DNA of 47,446 nucleotides, from positions 1 to 47,446 of the forward strand of contig CAZVVN010000019.1 of assembly GCA_964630665.1 (NCBI GenBank), written 5' to 3'. This document shows positions 26,070 through 34,593 of this stretch, piece by piece. The notes beneath the pieces were generated by a model that was given only the letters and a program-made list of their open reading frames with translations, was not told the DNA's origin and did not search any database. The DNA comes from UBA9619 sp964630665 (GTDB taxonomy: Bacteria; Pseudomonadota; Gammaproteobacteria; Arenicellales; UBA868). The position numbers were made by a program, and so were the translations under genes. Every line of letters starts with the position of its first letter. The stretch's first letter is position 1.

Positions 26070-27236
26070 ATGACCTGTCATTCCGAGTTAAGACCCTCTG
26101 GAGCTGCCATTCTCCTGCTGGTCGGGTTGGCGTTGCCGGCAACGCTGACTGCTGACACAAAGCTTTACGAAAACCAGCTCTTAGACGCCGTCGACAGTCT
26201 GCTCATGGGTGATCACCGGCAAGCCCGGGTACAGATCCAGCAACTCCTCCTCACAACCCCGGACTCGCGCCTGGGGCACCTCGTTCATGCCGACCTGCTT
26301 GCAGCCCAGGCTGGTCTTGAAAAACCGATTGATGCCTTGGCAGGCAGCAATGACCAGGCGTTGCTGGAAAGTCTTCGCCAACAACTGCAGGCTCGCTGGC
26401 GGTTTGCCACACACCTCAGGTCTGAGCGCAGAGGCCGTATACCCGCCCGCCTTGCTCTTCATAGCCAATCAGAGCCCGACCTCATCTACGTCGACTTGCC
26501 GGCTTCACGCCTTTATCTGTTCTCCTATCGAGATGGCAGCCTCGAGGCCACGGCAAATTATTACGTATCGATCGGTCGTAACGGAATCGGGAAACAACGC
26601 AAAGGCGATCGCAAGACGCCAGTCGGTATTTACCACATCACGTCCTATATCCCGGGCCGGAATCTGCATCAACGCTACGGATCCGGAGCCCTGCCGATCA
26701 GCTACCCGAATCCGCTGGATCGACTGAAGCAGCGCAGTGGCCATGGCATCTGGCTGCATGGTACCGAACCGGGTTGGGTAAATCGCTCCCCCCGTGCTAC
26801 TGATGGCTGCGTCAGCCTGTCAAACTCAGATTTTGAACAATTGTACCAGGCGCTTGGCAAATCATTTGCTACACCGGTCATCATCGACGATCAACCAGAG
26901 TGGGTCACAGCAACTGCCGAGAACGAGCGAAACCCGGAACTTCCTGGAGTCCTCAACAGGTGGTATGACACCTGGCAGCGAAGAACCACAGCCTCCCTTC
27001 ATGAGTTCTACACCGATCCGGAACAGAGCGTTCTATTTGACGCTACTGCTATCGATCGAAACACCCGACTCGTCGACACTGCGCTTTATTCTTATCCGGG
27101 CGAGATCGGTCACATGTTGGCTGTTCTCCGATTCAGCCAAGGCAATGATCAGACACGTACAGTGCATCAGTACTGGAAACAGCAATCCGGCAAAGACTGG
27201 AAGATCATCAGCGAGACCCAGCTTGATCCGGAGTAG
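26070..27236 (+). CDS. L,D-transpeptidase (YkuD family), ErfK/YafK-like
   Basis: Periplasmic peptidoglycan (or lipoprotein) cross-linking enzyme of 388 aa. A signal peptide (about 10-28, ILLLVGLALPATLTA) and a helical N-terminal region precede the YkuD domain at about 140-275. Its active site is visible: His230 in GIWLHGTEP and Cys247 in RATDGCVSLSN. The C-terminal ~95 residues (LNRWYDTWQRRTTASLHEFY to the end) resemble the SnoaL/Cds6-like domain that follows YkuD in many proteobacterial enzymes. It is last in the Sel1-TPR-transpeptidase group, 35 bp after the TPR gene. It may instead hydrolyse cross-links, as some relatives do. Confidence 0.9.
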   Translation: MTCHSELRPSGAAILLLVGLALPATLTADTKLYENQLLDAVDSLLMGDHRQARVQIQQLLLTTPDSRLGHLVHADLLAAQAGLEKPIDALAGSNDQALLESLRQQLQARWRFATHLRSERRGRIPARLALHSQSEPDLIYVDLPASRLYLFSYRDGSLEATANYYVSIGRNGIGKQRKGDRKTPVGIYHITSYIPGRNLHQRYGSGALPISYPNPLDRLKQRSGHGIWLHGTEPGWVNRSPRATDGCVSLSNSDFEQLYQALGKSFATPVIIDDQPEWVTATAENERNPELPGVLNRWYDTWQRRTTASLHEFYTDPEQSVLFDATAIDRNTRLVDTALYSYPGEIGHMLAVLRFSQGNDQTRTVHQYWKQQSGKDWKIISETQLDPE

Positions 27237-27251
27237 GAGCTTGGAAGCCGC

Positions 27252-28193
27252 TCAATAACCCCGTTCAAAGTCGACGACATACCGCAGTGGGTGACCGGCA
27301 CGGTGTCGTTCGATGTTCTCAGCAACGAACTCCACTGCCGTTGGCGGATTAGTCAGACTCGCGATGTGCGGAGTAAGAACCACCATTGGGTGATGCCAAA
27401 ACCGGTGTTCAGCCGGCAGCGGTTCGTCGTCGAACACATCTAATGCAGCGCCCGCAATCTGACCACTATCCAGAGCCTCGATCAAGTCGGGCTGGTTCAC
27501 CAGCTCTCCTCGGCCGGCATTGATCAGGAACGCGCCTCGAGGCAACTGCCACAGGACATCACGATCGATGAGTTTCCGTGTATCCCGACTCAGTGGCAGC
27601 AGGATGACCAGGATCCGGGTCTGTGCCAGGAACTGACCCAGTTCCTCGGTGCCGACGAAGCTTTGCAGGCCGGGAATCGTTTTGCCCGTCCTGCTCCAGC
27701 CAAGCAATCGATAGTTCATGCTGGCCAGAACTCTTGCCGAGGCGGCACCCATCACCCCCAACCCCATAATACCAACGGTGGTGTCATGGGCAGGAATCTG
27801 GTCGAGAACCTGCCAGATGCGTTGCTCCTGAAAACGTTGATACTGATCCATTCGCCGGTGGTACCTGAGGACGTTAAAGACCACGTACTCGACCATCCCG
27901 GCAGTCAACTCCGGTTCGACCATTCGGATTACCGGAATTCCAGCTGGTAACGTCGGACAGGCAAGCAGGTGGTCAAACCCGGCACCAACTGAAAAAATGA
28001 CTTCGAGACTCTCGAGACCTTCGAACAGCGTGGCAGGTGGCTTCCACAATAAAGCATACCGGATCTCATTCGGGTCTTCGATATCCGGCCATATTCTGAT
28101 GCGCATCTCCGGCAAAGCGTCTGCGAGCGCCGCGGTCCATGCCGCAACCCGATGCTCGTCGATCTTGAGTAGCAGCGCACCGGGACCAGTCAT
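27252..28193 (-). CDS. ghrA: glyoxylate/hydroxypyruvate reductase A-like
   Basis: NAD(P)H-dependent D-2-hydroxyacid dehydrogenase of 313 aa, expected to reduce glyoxylate and hydroxypyruvate in the cytoplasm. The nucleotide-binding glycine motif is VGIMGLGVMGAASARVL, and the dinucleotide loop LGWSRTGK favours NADPH. The catalytic Arg and Glu lie in INAGRGELVNQPDLIEAL and ALDVFDDEPLPAEHRFW, with the His in VVLTPHIASLT. It runs convergent with the transpeptidase gene with 15 bp between. A wider 2-hydroxyacid substrate range cannot be excluded. Confidence 0.88.
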   Translation of the reverse strand: MTGPGALLLKIDEHRVAAWTAALADALPEMRIRIWPDIEDPNEIRYALLWKPPATLFEGLESLEVIFSVGAGFDHLLACPTLPAGIPVIRMVEPELTAGMVEYVVFNVLRYHRRMDQYQRFQEQRIWQVLDQIPAHDTTVGIMGLGVMGAASARVLASMNYRLLGWSRTGKTIPGLQSFVGTEELGQFLAQTRILVILLPLSRDTRKLIDRDVLWQLPRGAFLINAGRGELVNQPDLIEALDSGQIAGAALDVFDDEPLPAEHRFWHHPMVVLTPHIASLTNPPTAVEFVAENIERHRAGHPLRYVVDFERGY

Positions 28194-28394
28194 GTCACCC
28201 GATCCATTCTTATCTGTTGGCTTGGTTCGATTTCATCGATGCAATTCCGGTCACTCATGCAGACTCCAATTCAGCCACCTTCCCCAGCCGGATCCGGCTC
28301 GGCACAACACCTTCCCTGCTCGTATCTACCACCACAGCCCGGACACTTTATCCCGTAGAATGTAACTGAATCAACTGTGCTCAAGGCGCTCACC

Positions 28395-29528
28395 ATGTCT
28401 TCGACCGCGGAACTTGCTCAGCGACTGGTTCAGAAACCATCGGTCACGCCCAACGATGCCGGATGTCAGGACATCCTGTCGCGGGCGCTCGAACCCTCAG
28501 GCTTTACCAGCGAGTTTCTTCCCTTTGGCGAGGTCCGAAATCTCTGGGTGCGTCGCGGATCGAGCCCCCCTCTGATGGTCTTTGCCGGCCATACCGATGT
28601 CGTGCCTACCGGTCCGGTCGATGAGTGGATACATTCCCCATTTGAAGGCAAAGTGGTCGACGGCATACTGCACGGACGGGGAGCAGCGGACATGAAAGGG
28701 AGCCTTGCCGCAATGGTCACGGCCTGCTGCCAGTTCGTCAAGAATCATCCGGACCACGACGGGTCGATCGCCCTGCTGCTCACCAGCGACGAAGAAGGTC
28801 CGGCCGTAGATGGTACCGTACGGGTCGTTCAGACCCTGAAGGAACGAGGCGAGAAGATCGACTGGTGCCTGGTCGGCGAACCGACCAGTTCCAATAACGT
28901 TGGCGACGTAATCAAGAACGGCCGACGGGGTTCCCTGAGTGGCACCCTGACAGTGACTGGCATTCAGGGTCACGTCGCGTACCCCCATCAGGCAGACAAT
29001 CCGATTCACCGTATAGCAGCAATTGTCGATCAATTAGCAAAGCATGTCTGGGACCAGGGCAATGCTCACTTCCCCCCGACGACGTTCCAGGTTTCAAACC
29101 TCAACAGCGGTACTGGGGCCACCAACGTTGTTCCCGGTCAAGCTCGTCTGGATTTCAACTTCCGCTATGCCCCGGAATCAACCGTCGAGTCGCTAAAAGA
29201 GTTTGTCAAAGCAACCTGTCGCAAGCATGCAGAGGTTTTCGATATTGACTGGTCAAGGCCAAACCTGCCCTTTCTGACCGACCCCGGCGACCTGCTTGAC
29301 GCAGTGATGAATGCCATCGAAGACGTCACCAGACAGCGCGCCCGACTCTCGACAGATGGCGGCACATCGGATGGCCGTTTCCTTGCACCGACCGGGGCAC
29401 AGGTGGTTGAGTTGGGTCCGGTAAACCGAACGATCCATCAAGTCAATGAACAGGTCCTTGTATCAGACCTCGAGACACTGGCATCGATCTATCAAAAAGT
29501 GCTGGAAAATCTGCTGCTTCCAGAGTAA
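28395..29528 (+). CDS. dapE: succinyl-diaminopimelate desuccinylase
   Basis: Zinc amidohydrolase of the lysine/meso-diaminopimelate pathway that removes succinate from N-succinyl-LL-DAP. The ATG at 28395 gives 377 aa, the usual family length; an upstream GTG would add six residues. Metal ligands are seen in FAGHTDVVPTG, GRGAADMKGSLAAM and LTSDEEGPAVDGT. The dimerisation-domain signature GRRGSLSGTLTVTGIQGHVAYPH is present, and TDGGTSDGRF lies near the end. The product supplies DAP for the same peptidoglycan cross-links used by the L,D-transpeptidase encoded upstream, though the genes are not in one operon. Confidence 0.95.
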   Translation: MSSTAELAQRLVQKPSVTPNDAGCQDILSRALEPSGFTSEFLPFGEVRNLWVRRGSSPPLMVFAGHTDVVPTGPVDEWIHSPFEGKVVDGILHGRGAADMKGSLAAMVTACCQFVKNHPDHDGSIALLLTSDEEGPAVDGTVRVVQTLKERGEKIDWCLVGEPTSSNNVGDVIKNGRRGSLSGTLTVTGIQGHVAYPHQADNPIHRIAAIVDQLAKHVWDQGNAHFPPTTFQVSNLNSGTGATNVVPGQARLDFNFRYAPESTVESLKEFVKATCRKHAEVFDIDWSRPNLPFLTDPGDLLDAVMNAIEDVTRQRARLSTDGGTSDGRFLAPTGAQVVELGPVNRTIHQVNEQVLVSDLETLASIYQKVLENLLLPE

Positions 29529-29656
29529 CCGGCGTGGCCGGTACAAAGCCGTGCAAATCTTACAAGATTGTAACCTGATGGACAGTTCCTGGTAACACAG
29601 CAGGCGCTACCTTGTCTGGTGTTTCAGATTCATCCACCAGACACGGAGCACGACCC

Positions 29657-31171
29657 ATGAAAAACAAATCCAGGCGCATCGTCATGGTTGCGCTGCTGTT
29701 CCTCAGCCCAATTCTCGTTGCCGGTACCAGCATCGCCAGCAGCGGTGTTTCCCTCAACTCAACAGCTACCGATAGTCACCATGTGCTCCGGCCCGACAGC
29801 TTTGCCGACTTAGTCGATGCTGTCGGGCCTGCTGTGGTTAGTATCACGACTCGAAATTCCAACGCATCGAAAAATCCTCCCGATGGTCTTCGACCGTCAA
29901 TGCCAGGAGATAGACGACCTGTACCAGGTTTTCAAGGGAATCCGGAGTTCGAGCAGTTTCTTCGCCGCTTCTTCGGCCCTGGCCACACCCCTCCCACTCC
30001 TGGGCCCCGCCAAGGCCACGCACAGGGGTCCGGGTTCATCATCGATTCCAGCGGTCTGGTAGTTACCAATCATCATGTGGTGGCTAGGGCCGAGACGATT
30101 GAAGTCGTATTGACAGATGGACGGACTCTGCCGGCCATGATCCAGGGTCATGACCCAAAAACCGATATTGCTTTGCTGCAGATCGACTCTGACGAGAAAT
30201 TTCCATTCGTCAGGTTTGGGGATTCGACCAAAGCCCGGGTGGGTGACTGGGTAATTGCCATCGGCAACCCTTTTGGCCTTGGTGGCACCGCTACAACCGG
30301 AATTATTTCCGCCCGGGGCCGAGACATCAACGCTGGCCCGTACGATGACTATATCCAGATCGATGCGCCGATCAACCGCGGCAACTCGGGTGGCCCACTG
30401 TTCGACACGTCGGGCCTGGTGATCGGTGTCAACACGGCAATCTATTCTCCGAGTGGCGGTAACGTCGGCATTGGTTTTGCCGTTCCTGCCGAACAGGCTG
30501 AGAGAATCGTCGCCCAGCTCCGGGATAGAGGTGCGGTCCTGCGGGCCTGGCTCGGGGTGCACATTCAGAGGGTCACGCTAGACCTCGCAGAGAGTTTCGG
30601 ACTCGACAAATCCCGCGGTGCACTGGTATCCAAGGTTGAACCCGATAGCCCGGCAGAGAACGCCGGTATTGTTGCGGGCGATATCATCCTGGGATTCGAC
30701 GGTAATACCGTAGATCGCATGAAACGCCTGCCTCGACTGGTTGCAAGCGCGACAATTGGCGACAAGGTTGGGGTCAGCTTATGGCGTGATGGGCGCGAGA
30801 TTACTCTGTATCCGGTCATGCAGCCGACTGGGAACACCTCCCGGATCGCAGCGTACTCGACTCAACGCGACCAGGGGCCGGCCAATCTCGGATTGCTATT
30901 GTCAGCCCTAGATCATGACACCCGGCAACGGTATGGCATCGGTGCAGACGCTGCCGGAATCCTGGTTGAACAGGTGAAGCCCGGCAGCCCAGCAGCAGAT
31001 AAGGGTCTGAAGAGGGGTGATCTGATCGTTCAGGTAGAGCGACGAGCCGTCGATACACCTGCCAGGATGACGGAACTAGTCCACACCGCCCAGCAGAACA
31101 ATCAAAAAGTAGTCCTGCTCCTGATCCAGCGTGAAGGCCAACAGCATTTCGTGACTTTGCGACTGGCCTGA
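29657..31171 (+). CDS. Do-family periplasmic serine protease (DegP/DegQ/MucD)
   Basis: Periplasmic protease/chaperone of 504 aa from the ATG at 29657. The signal peptide (RIVMVALLFLSPILVAGTSIAS) is clear. The catalytic triad is His140 (TNHHVV), Asp170 (PKTDIALL) and Ser244 (RGNSGGPLFD). Two PDZ domains follow, seen in VEPDSPAENAGIVAGDIILGFDG and VKPGSPAADKGLKRGDLIVQV. A pro-rich loop before the protease core (GPGHTPPTPGPRQGH) matches the LA loop. A strong terminator ends it, and the OmpR-type pair follows as a separate unit. A small dyad AATCTT-AC-AAGATT lies upstream at 29556-29569. Confidence 0.93.
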   Translation: MKNKSRRIVMVALLFLSPILVAGTSIASSGVSLNSTATDSHHVLRPDSFADLVDAVGPAVVSITTRNSNASKNPPDGLRPSMPGDRRPVPGFQGNPEFEQFLRRFFGPGHTPPTPGPRQGHAQGSGFIIDSSGLVVTNHHVVARAETIEVVLTDGRTLPAMIQGHDPKTDIALLQIDSDEKFPFVRFGDSTKARVGDWVIAIGNPFGLGGTATTGIISARGRDINAGPYDDYIQIDAPINRGNSGGPLFDTSGLVIGVNTAIYSPSGGNVGIGFAVPAEQAERIVAQLRDRGAVLRAWLGVHIQRVTLDLAESFGLDKSRGALVSKVEPDSPAENAGIVAGDIILGFDGNTVDRMKRLPRLVASATIGDKVGVSLWRDGREITLYPVMQPTGNTSRIAAYSTQRDQGPANLGLLLSALDHDTRQRYGIGADAAGILVEQVKPGSPAADKGLKRGDLIVQVERRAVDTPARMTELVHTAQQNNQKVVLLLIQREGQQHFVTLRLA

Positions 31172-31192
31172 GCCACTCCCCCTGCTGATCAT

Positions 31193-31226
31193 GCGGTCAG
31201 GACTGATGTCCTGGCCGCTCTTTTTT
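31193..31226 (+). terminator. Rho-independent terminator after the Do protease gene
   Basis: Stem GCGGTCAGGAC (31193-31203), loop TGAT, then GTCCTGGCCGC (31208-31218), pairing over 11 bp with one G-U pair. It is followed by TCTTTTTT to 31226. This is the clearest intrinsic terminator in the window and separates the protease gene from the two-component genes. Confidence 0.9.
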
Positions 31227-31273
31227 CTCGGCTAGAATCTATCCCAATCCCCGGCAGACTCGACGTTATCTGA

Positions 31274-31954
31274 ATGATGCGAATTCTCCTGGTAGAAGAT
31301 GACCGTGATACTGCCCGGCACATCGGAAACGGTCTTATGGAAGCTGGCCACATTGTGGACCACGCCGACAACGGTGATGTTGGGCTAGCACTCGCTCAGA
31401 CGGAGCCATATGACGTGCTCATAATTGATCGAATGTTGCCAGGCTGCGACGGTACTGCGATCGTAGAGCGCCTCCGCCAGTCCGAGAACTTCACACCGAT
31501 ACTCATACTGAGCGCCCTTGGAGACGTTGCTGACAGAGTTTCTGGACTCAGGGCCGGTGGTGATGACTACCTGCCAAAACCCTTTGCCTTTGAAGAACTC
31601 CTGGCCCGGCTCGATGCCCTGGTAAGGCGTGGCGATCGCTCACACACGGAAACCCAGCTGCAAGTCGCTGATCTGGAAATGGATGTGCTGGCCCGGCAGG
31701 TCAAGCGAGCGGGTAAAGTCATCGCGCTGCAACCCCGCGAGTTCCGGCTACTCGAGTACCTGATCCGTCACAGCGGCCAGGTAGTCACGCGAACCATGCT
31801 GCTTGAGAACGTCTGGGACTATCACTTCGACCCCCAGACCAATGTGATCGACGTCCATATCAGCCGACTTCGGTCAAAGATCGATCGTGGTTTTTCCCAT
31901 ACGCTGTTGAACACTGTTCGCGGTTCGGGCTACATACTTCGTGAACCGGAATAG
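31274..31954 (+). CDS. OmpR-family response regulator
   Basis: Cytoplasmic DNA-binding regulator of 226 aa. The receiver domain (1-115) has the acidic pair in LLVEDDRDTA, phospho-acceptor Asp52 in LIIDRMLPG, and Lys in YLPKPFAFEEL. The winged-helix output domain (130-225) shows ALQPREFRLLEYLIRHSGQVVTRTMLLENVWDY and NVIDVHISRLRSKID. The stop overlaps the sensor kinase start, so the two are coupled. It resembles the PhoP/QseB/TctD group, but the signal and targets are unknown. The Do protease gene just upstream hints at an envelope-stress or metal response. Confidence 0.93.
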   Translation: MMRILLVEDDRDTARHIGNGLMEAGHIVDHADNGDVGLALAQTEPYDVLIIDRMLPGCDGTAIVERLRQSENFTPILILSALGDVADRVSGLRAGGDDYLPKPFAFEELLARLDALVRRGDRSHTETQLQVADLEMDVLARQVKRAGKVIALQPREFRLLEYLIRHSGQVVTRTMLLENVWDYHFDPQTNVIDVHISRLRSKIDRGFSHTLLNTVRGSGYILREPE

Positions 31955-33362
31955 TTTTCTCCGCAGTTCAACATTCCGCCTAGCGTTGCTTTACGTAGCG
32001 CTTTTCTCAGCTTCTGTTTTACTGCTCTTTGCATTCATTTACTGGTCTACCGCCCGCTACACAGCTGAACAAACGGATGGCGCCATCATCGCCGAGATTC
32101 GGAGCCTGGCTGAGCGTTACGAGACGCGCGGTCTACCCGGGCTTCGGAGATTGATTTCGGACCGGGTCGAACGTCAAAGACCGACTGGAAAATCCATCTA
32201 TCTTCTCTCCGACACCCGGCAGAGACCCATTGTAGGCAACATCGACCGATGGCCACAGGTAGACGAAGTGGATGGTTGGCTGAACTTCGAGCTTGAAACA
32301 GGCGGCACCCGTAAGGGTGTCCATCCAGCCCGTGCCCGACAGTTTCAACTCATTGGCGGATACCGGCTTTTGGTCGGACAGGATGTCAACGACCTCAAAA
32401 GAGTGCGCCTGCGAATCATCAACTCGCTCGGCTGGGGCCTACTGTTGACCCTGGCTCTTGGGTTGCTCGGGGGCATGGTGATGAGCCGTCGAATGTTACA
32501 CAGGCTGGAATCGATCAATGACACCAGCCAGAAGATAATGGACGGTGATCTTGGCCGGCGAGTTCCCAGTCGCGGCAGCGGAGATGAATTTGACCAGTTG
32601 GCTGACAACCTGAACCGGATGCTGGATCAGACCGAGTCACTCATGGAGGGAATTCGGCGTGTTTCAGACAACATTGCTCATGACCTCAAGACCCCGCTCT
32701 CGCGTCTTCGCCAGAGGCTCGAGGCTCTGGCGAGGCATTATTCAGATGATTCAATCCCGAAAGCCGATCTTGAGGCTGCTCTGCAAGAAACCGACCATCT
32801 GCTGGACACATTCAATGCGTTACTGAAGATAGCCCGAATCGAATCCGGTCCACTACGGTCGGACATGCAAACGGTGAATCTGAGCACCCTCGCAGCGGAT
32901 GTCGTCGAACTGTACGAACCTTTGGCGGAAGACAAGCGGCAGCGTCTGACCTTCCAATCCCGAAGCGATCCTACAGTCAGTGGCGACCGCGATATGCTGT
33001 TTCAGGCATTTGCGAACCTGATAGACAATGCCATCAAGTACACACCGGTCGGCGGGATCATTTCTGTCCTCTGTACCAGTCACAACATCAGTGCAGAGTT
33101 TGTAGTCACCGACAGCGGTCCTGGGATCCCATCTGAAAAACGCGAAAAGGTCTTCCAGCGGTTCTACCGCCTGGATGAAAGCCGCTCGACAACGGGCAAC
33201 GGCCTGGGTCTCAGTCTGGTTCAGGCTGTTGCCAGCCTGCACGGCGCTACCGTCAGCCTGACAGATGCAGAACCTGGTCTGACGGTTCGTTTTATCCTGC
33301 CACAGCCGAAGGATGGCGCCTTACCCAAGCCTGATCAGTCCGACCCCAAGGCCTTTCCATAG
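31941..33362 (+). CDS. sensor histidine kinase, two-component partner
   Basis: Membrane sensor kinase of 473 aa with a GTG start inside the regulator's last codons. TM1 lies at about 12-32, a periplasmic region of ~130 residues follows, and TM2 is at about 160-183. A HAMP linker comes next (MLHRLESINDTSQKIMDGDLGRRV). The phospho-acceptor is His247 in NIAHDLKTPLSRLRQRL. The ATPase domain has N-box FANLIDNAIKYTPVGG, G1 DSGPGIP, and GNGLGLSLVQ. The periplasmic domain has no motif I recognise, so the stimulus is unknown. Its 3' end overlaps the convergent GST gene by 28 bases. Confidence 0.93.
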   Translation: MNRNSFLRSSTFRLALLYVALFSASVLLLFAFIYWSTARYTAEQTDGAIIAEIRSLAERYETRGLPGLRRLISDRVERQRPTGKSIYLLSDTRQRPIVGNIDRWPQVDEVDGWLNFELETGGTRKGVHPARARQFQLIGGYRLLVGQDVNDLKRVRLRIINSLGWGLLLTLALGLLGGMVMSRRMLHRLESINDTSQKIMDGDLGRRVPSRGSGDEFDQLADNLNRMLDQTESLMEGIRRVSDNIAHDLKTPLSRLRQRLEALARHYSDDSIPKADLEAALQETDHLLDTFNALLKIARIESGPLRSDMQTVNLSTLAADVVELYEPLAEDKRQRLTFQSRSDPTVSGDRDMLFQAFANLIDNAIKYTPVGGIISVLCTSHNISAEFVVTDSGPGIPSEKREKVFQRFYRLDESRSTTGNGLGLSLVQAVASLHGATVSLTDAEPGLTVRFILPQPKDGALPKPDQSDPKAFP

Positions 33363-34060
33363 GCTTTCTTGAGAGTCGCATCGGACTGTCCAAACAACAC
33401 CTGTCGCGAATCATCGGAGTCGATGGTGCCTGTCTCTATCTGTTCAGCCTGCTGGTGAGCGATTCTTACCGCCGAACGCAGAAAGATCCCTTCATACCAA
33501 CGTTTGACCTGGGGAAACCTGTCGATGTCGGTCTTGTGCCATTCATATCGACTGACCCATGGGTGCACCGCCATGTCGGCGATAGAATATTCTTCTGCGA
33601 TGAATTCACGGCCTTGCAGGCGCCGGTCCAGTACCGCATAGAGCCGCAATGTCTCATTGGTGTAACGTCTGACGGCATAGGGCACTTCTTCTGGTGCGTA
33701 GCGATTGAAATGATGGTTCTGACCCAGCATGGGCCCGAGTCCTCCCATCTGCCACATCAGCCACTCAATGGCCTGCACTCGCAGACGGTTGTCCTTCGGT
33801 AGAAATCGACCAGTTTTCTCGGCCAGGTACATCAGTATCGCACCGGACTCAAAAACCGTCACCGGCTCACCGCCACCACTCGGTGTATGGTCAACGATTG
33901 CAGGAATTCGATTATTAGGAGCAATCTCGAGAAACTCAGGACCGAACTGATCACCCTTTTCAATATTGATCGGAATCACTCTATACTCAAGACCGGCTTC
34001 CTCCAGGAAAACAGAAACTTTCAGACCATTGGGAGTCGGCCAGAAATATAGTTCAATCAT
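33335..34060 (-). CDS. glutathione S-transferase family protein (YfcG-like)
   Basis: GST fold of 241 aa. The N-terminal thioredoxin-like domain begins MIELYFWPTPNGLKVSVFLEE and carries the glutathione-site motifs NNRIPAIVDH and VFESGAILMYLAEKTGRF. The helical C-terminal domain contains GPMLGQNHHFNRYAPE and the N-capping region EYSIADMAVHPWV. WPTPNG at the active site resembles the Nu-class/disulfide-bond oxidoreductase group (YfcG/YghU) rather than classical conjugating GSTs. It probably acts on glutathionylated or disulfide substrates in the cytoplasm. Convergent with the kinase gene. Confidence 0.9.
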   Translation of the reverse strand: MIELYFWPTPNGLKVSVFLEEAGLEYRVIPINIEKGDQFGPEFLEIAPNNRIPAIVDHTPSGGGEPVTVFESGAILMYLAEKTGRFLPKDNRLRVQAIEWLMWQMGGLGPMLGQNHHFNRYAPEEVPYAVRRYTNETLRLYAVLDRRLQGREFIAEEYSIADMAVHPWVSRYEWHKTDIDRFPQVKRWYEGIFLRSAVRIAHQQAEQIETGTIDSDDSRQVLFGQSDATLKKAYGKALGSD

Positions 34061-34296
34061 GTGTCATCCTCAGATGCCAAGATTCGGGTTGTGAAGCCAG
34101 CCTGGGCGCCGTACTCTGGCACACAATCGAGTCACCTGTCATGCTTTACCCCTTGAAACCTGTCGACTCCAGCGTTGCCGGAACATCCATCACAGTTTCA
34201 CAACATCGTCACCCCTGATGGCTGTGGATGAGGCCGGTTCACTCGGCTATACTGCGCCGTTTGAAATACCGAGCGCTAGGGGGCGTATGCTGACGA

Positions 34297-34515
34297 GTGC
34301 CCAAAGAAGAACACATTGAAATGGAAGGCACGGTGCTGGAAACCCTGCCCAACACGCAGTTTCGAGTTGAACTTGATAATGGACACGTTGTCCACGCTCA
34401 TATCTCCGGAAAGATGCGTAAACACTACATCAGAATTCTGCGCGGGGACCGGGTCACCGTCCAACTCACACCCTATGATCTTTCCAAGGGGCGTATCACC
34501 TCCCGCGCACGCTGA
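34297..34515 (+). CDS. infA: translation initiation factor IF-1
   Basis: Essential 72-aa S1/OB-fold protein that binds the ribosomal A site during initiation. It starts at GTG 34297 (PKEEHIEMEGTVLETLPN). The family core (FRVELDNGHVVHAHISGKMRKHYIRILRGDRVTVQLTPYDL, in pieces) and the end KGRITSRAR are intact. No ATG is available at the proper position, so the GTG start is decided by family length. A weak promoter with -10 TATACT is at 34248-34253. The neighbouring desaturase gene is on the same strand 78 bases on. Confidence 0.96.
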   Translation: MPKEEHIEMEGTVLETLPNTQFRVELDNGHVVHAHISGKMRKHYIRILRGDRVTVQLTPYDLSKGRITSRAR

Positions 34516-34593
34516 CCCTGACTAGCACATGTCAAAGACACCCCACAACCGGGTAGCCAACGGCATTCCTCTGTAACTGCACCGGGCTTGAGC

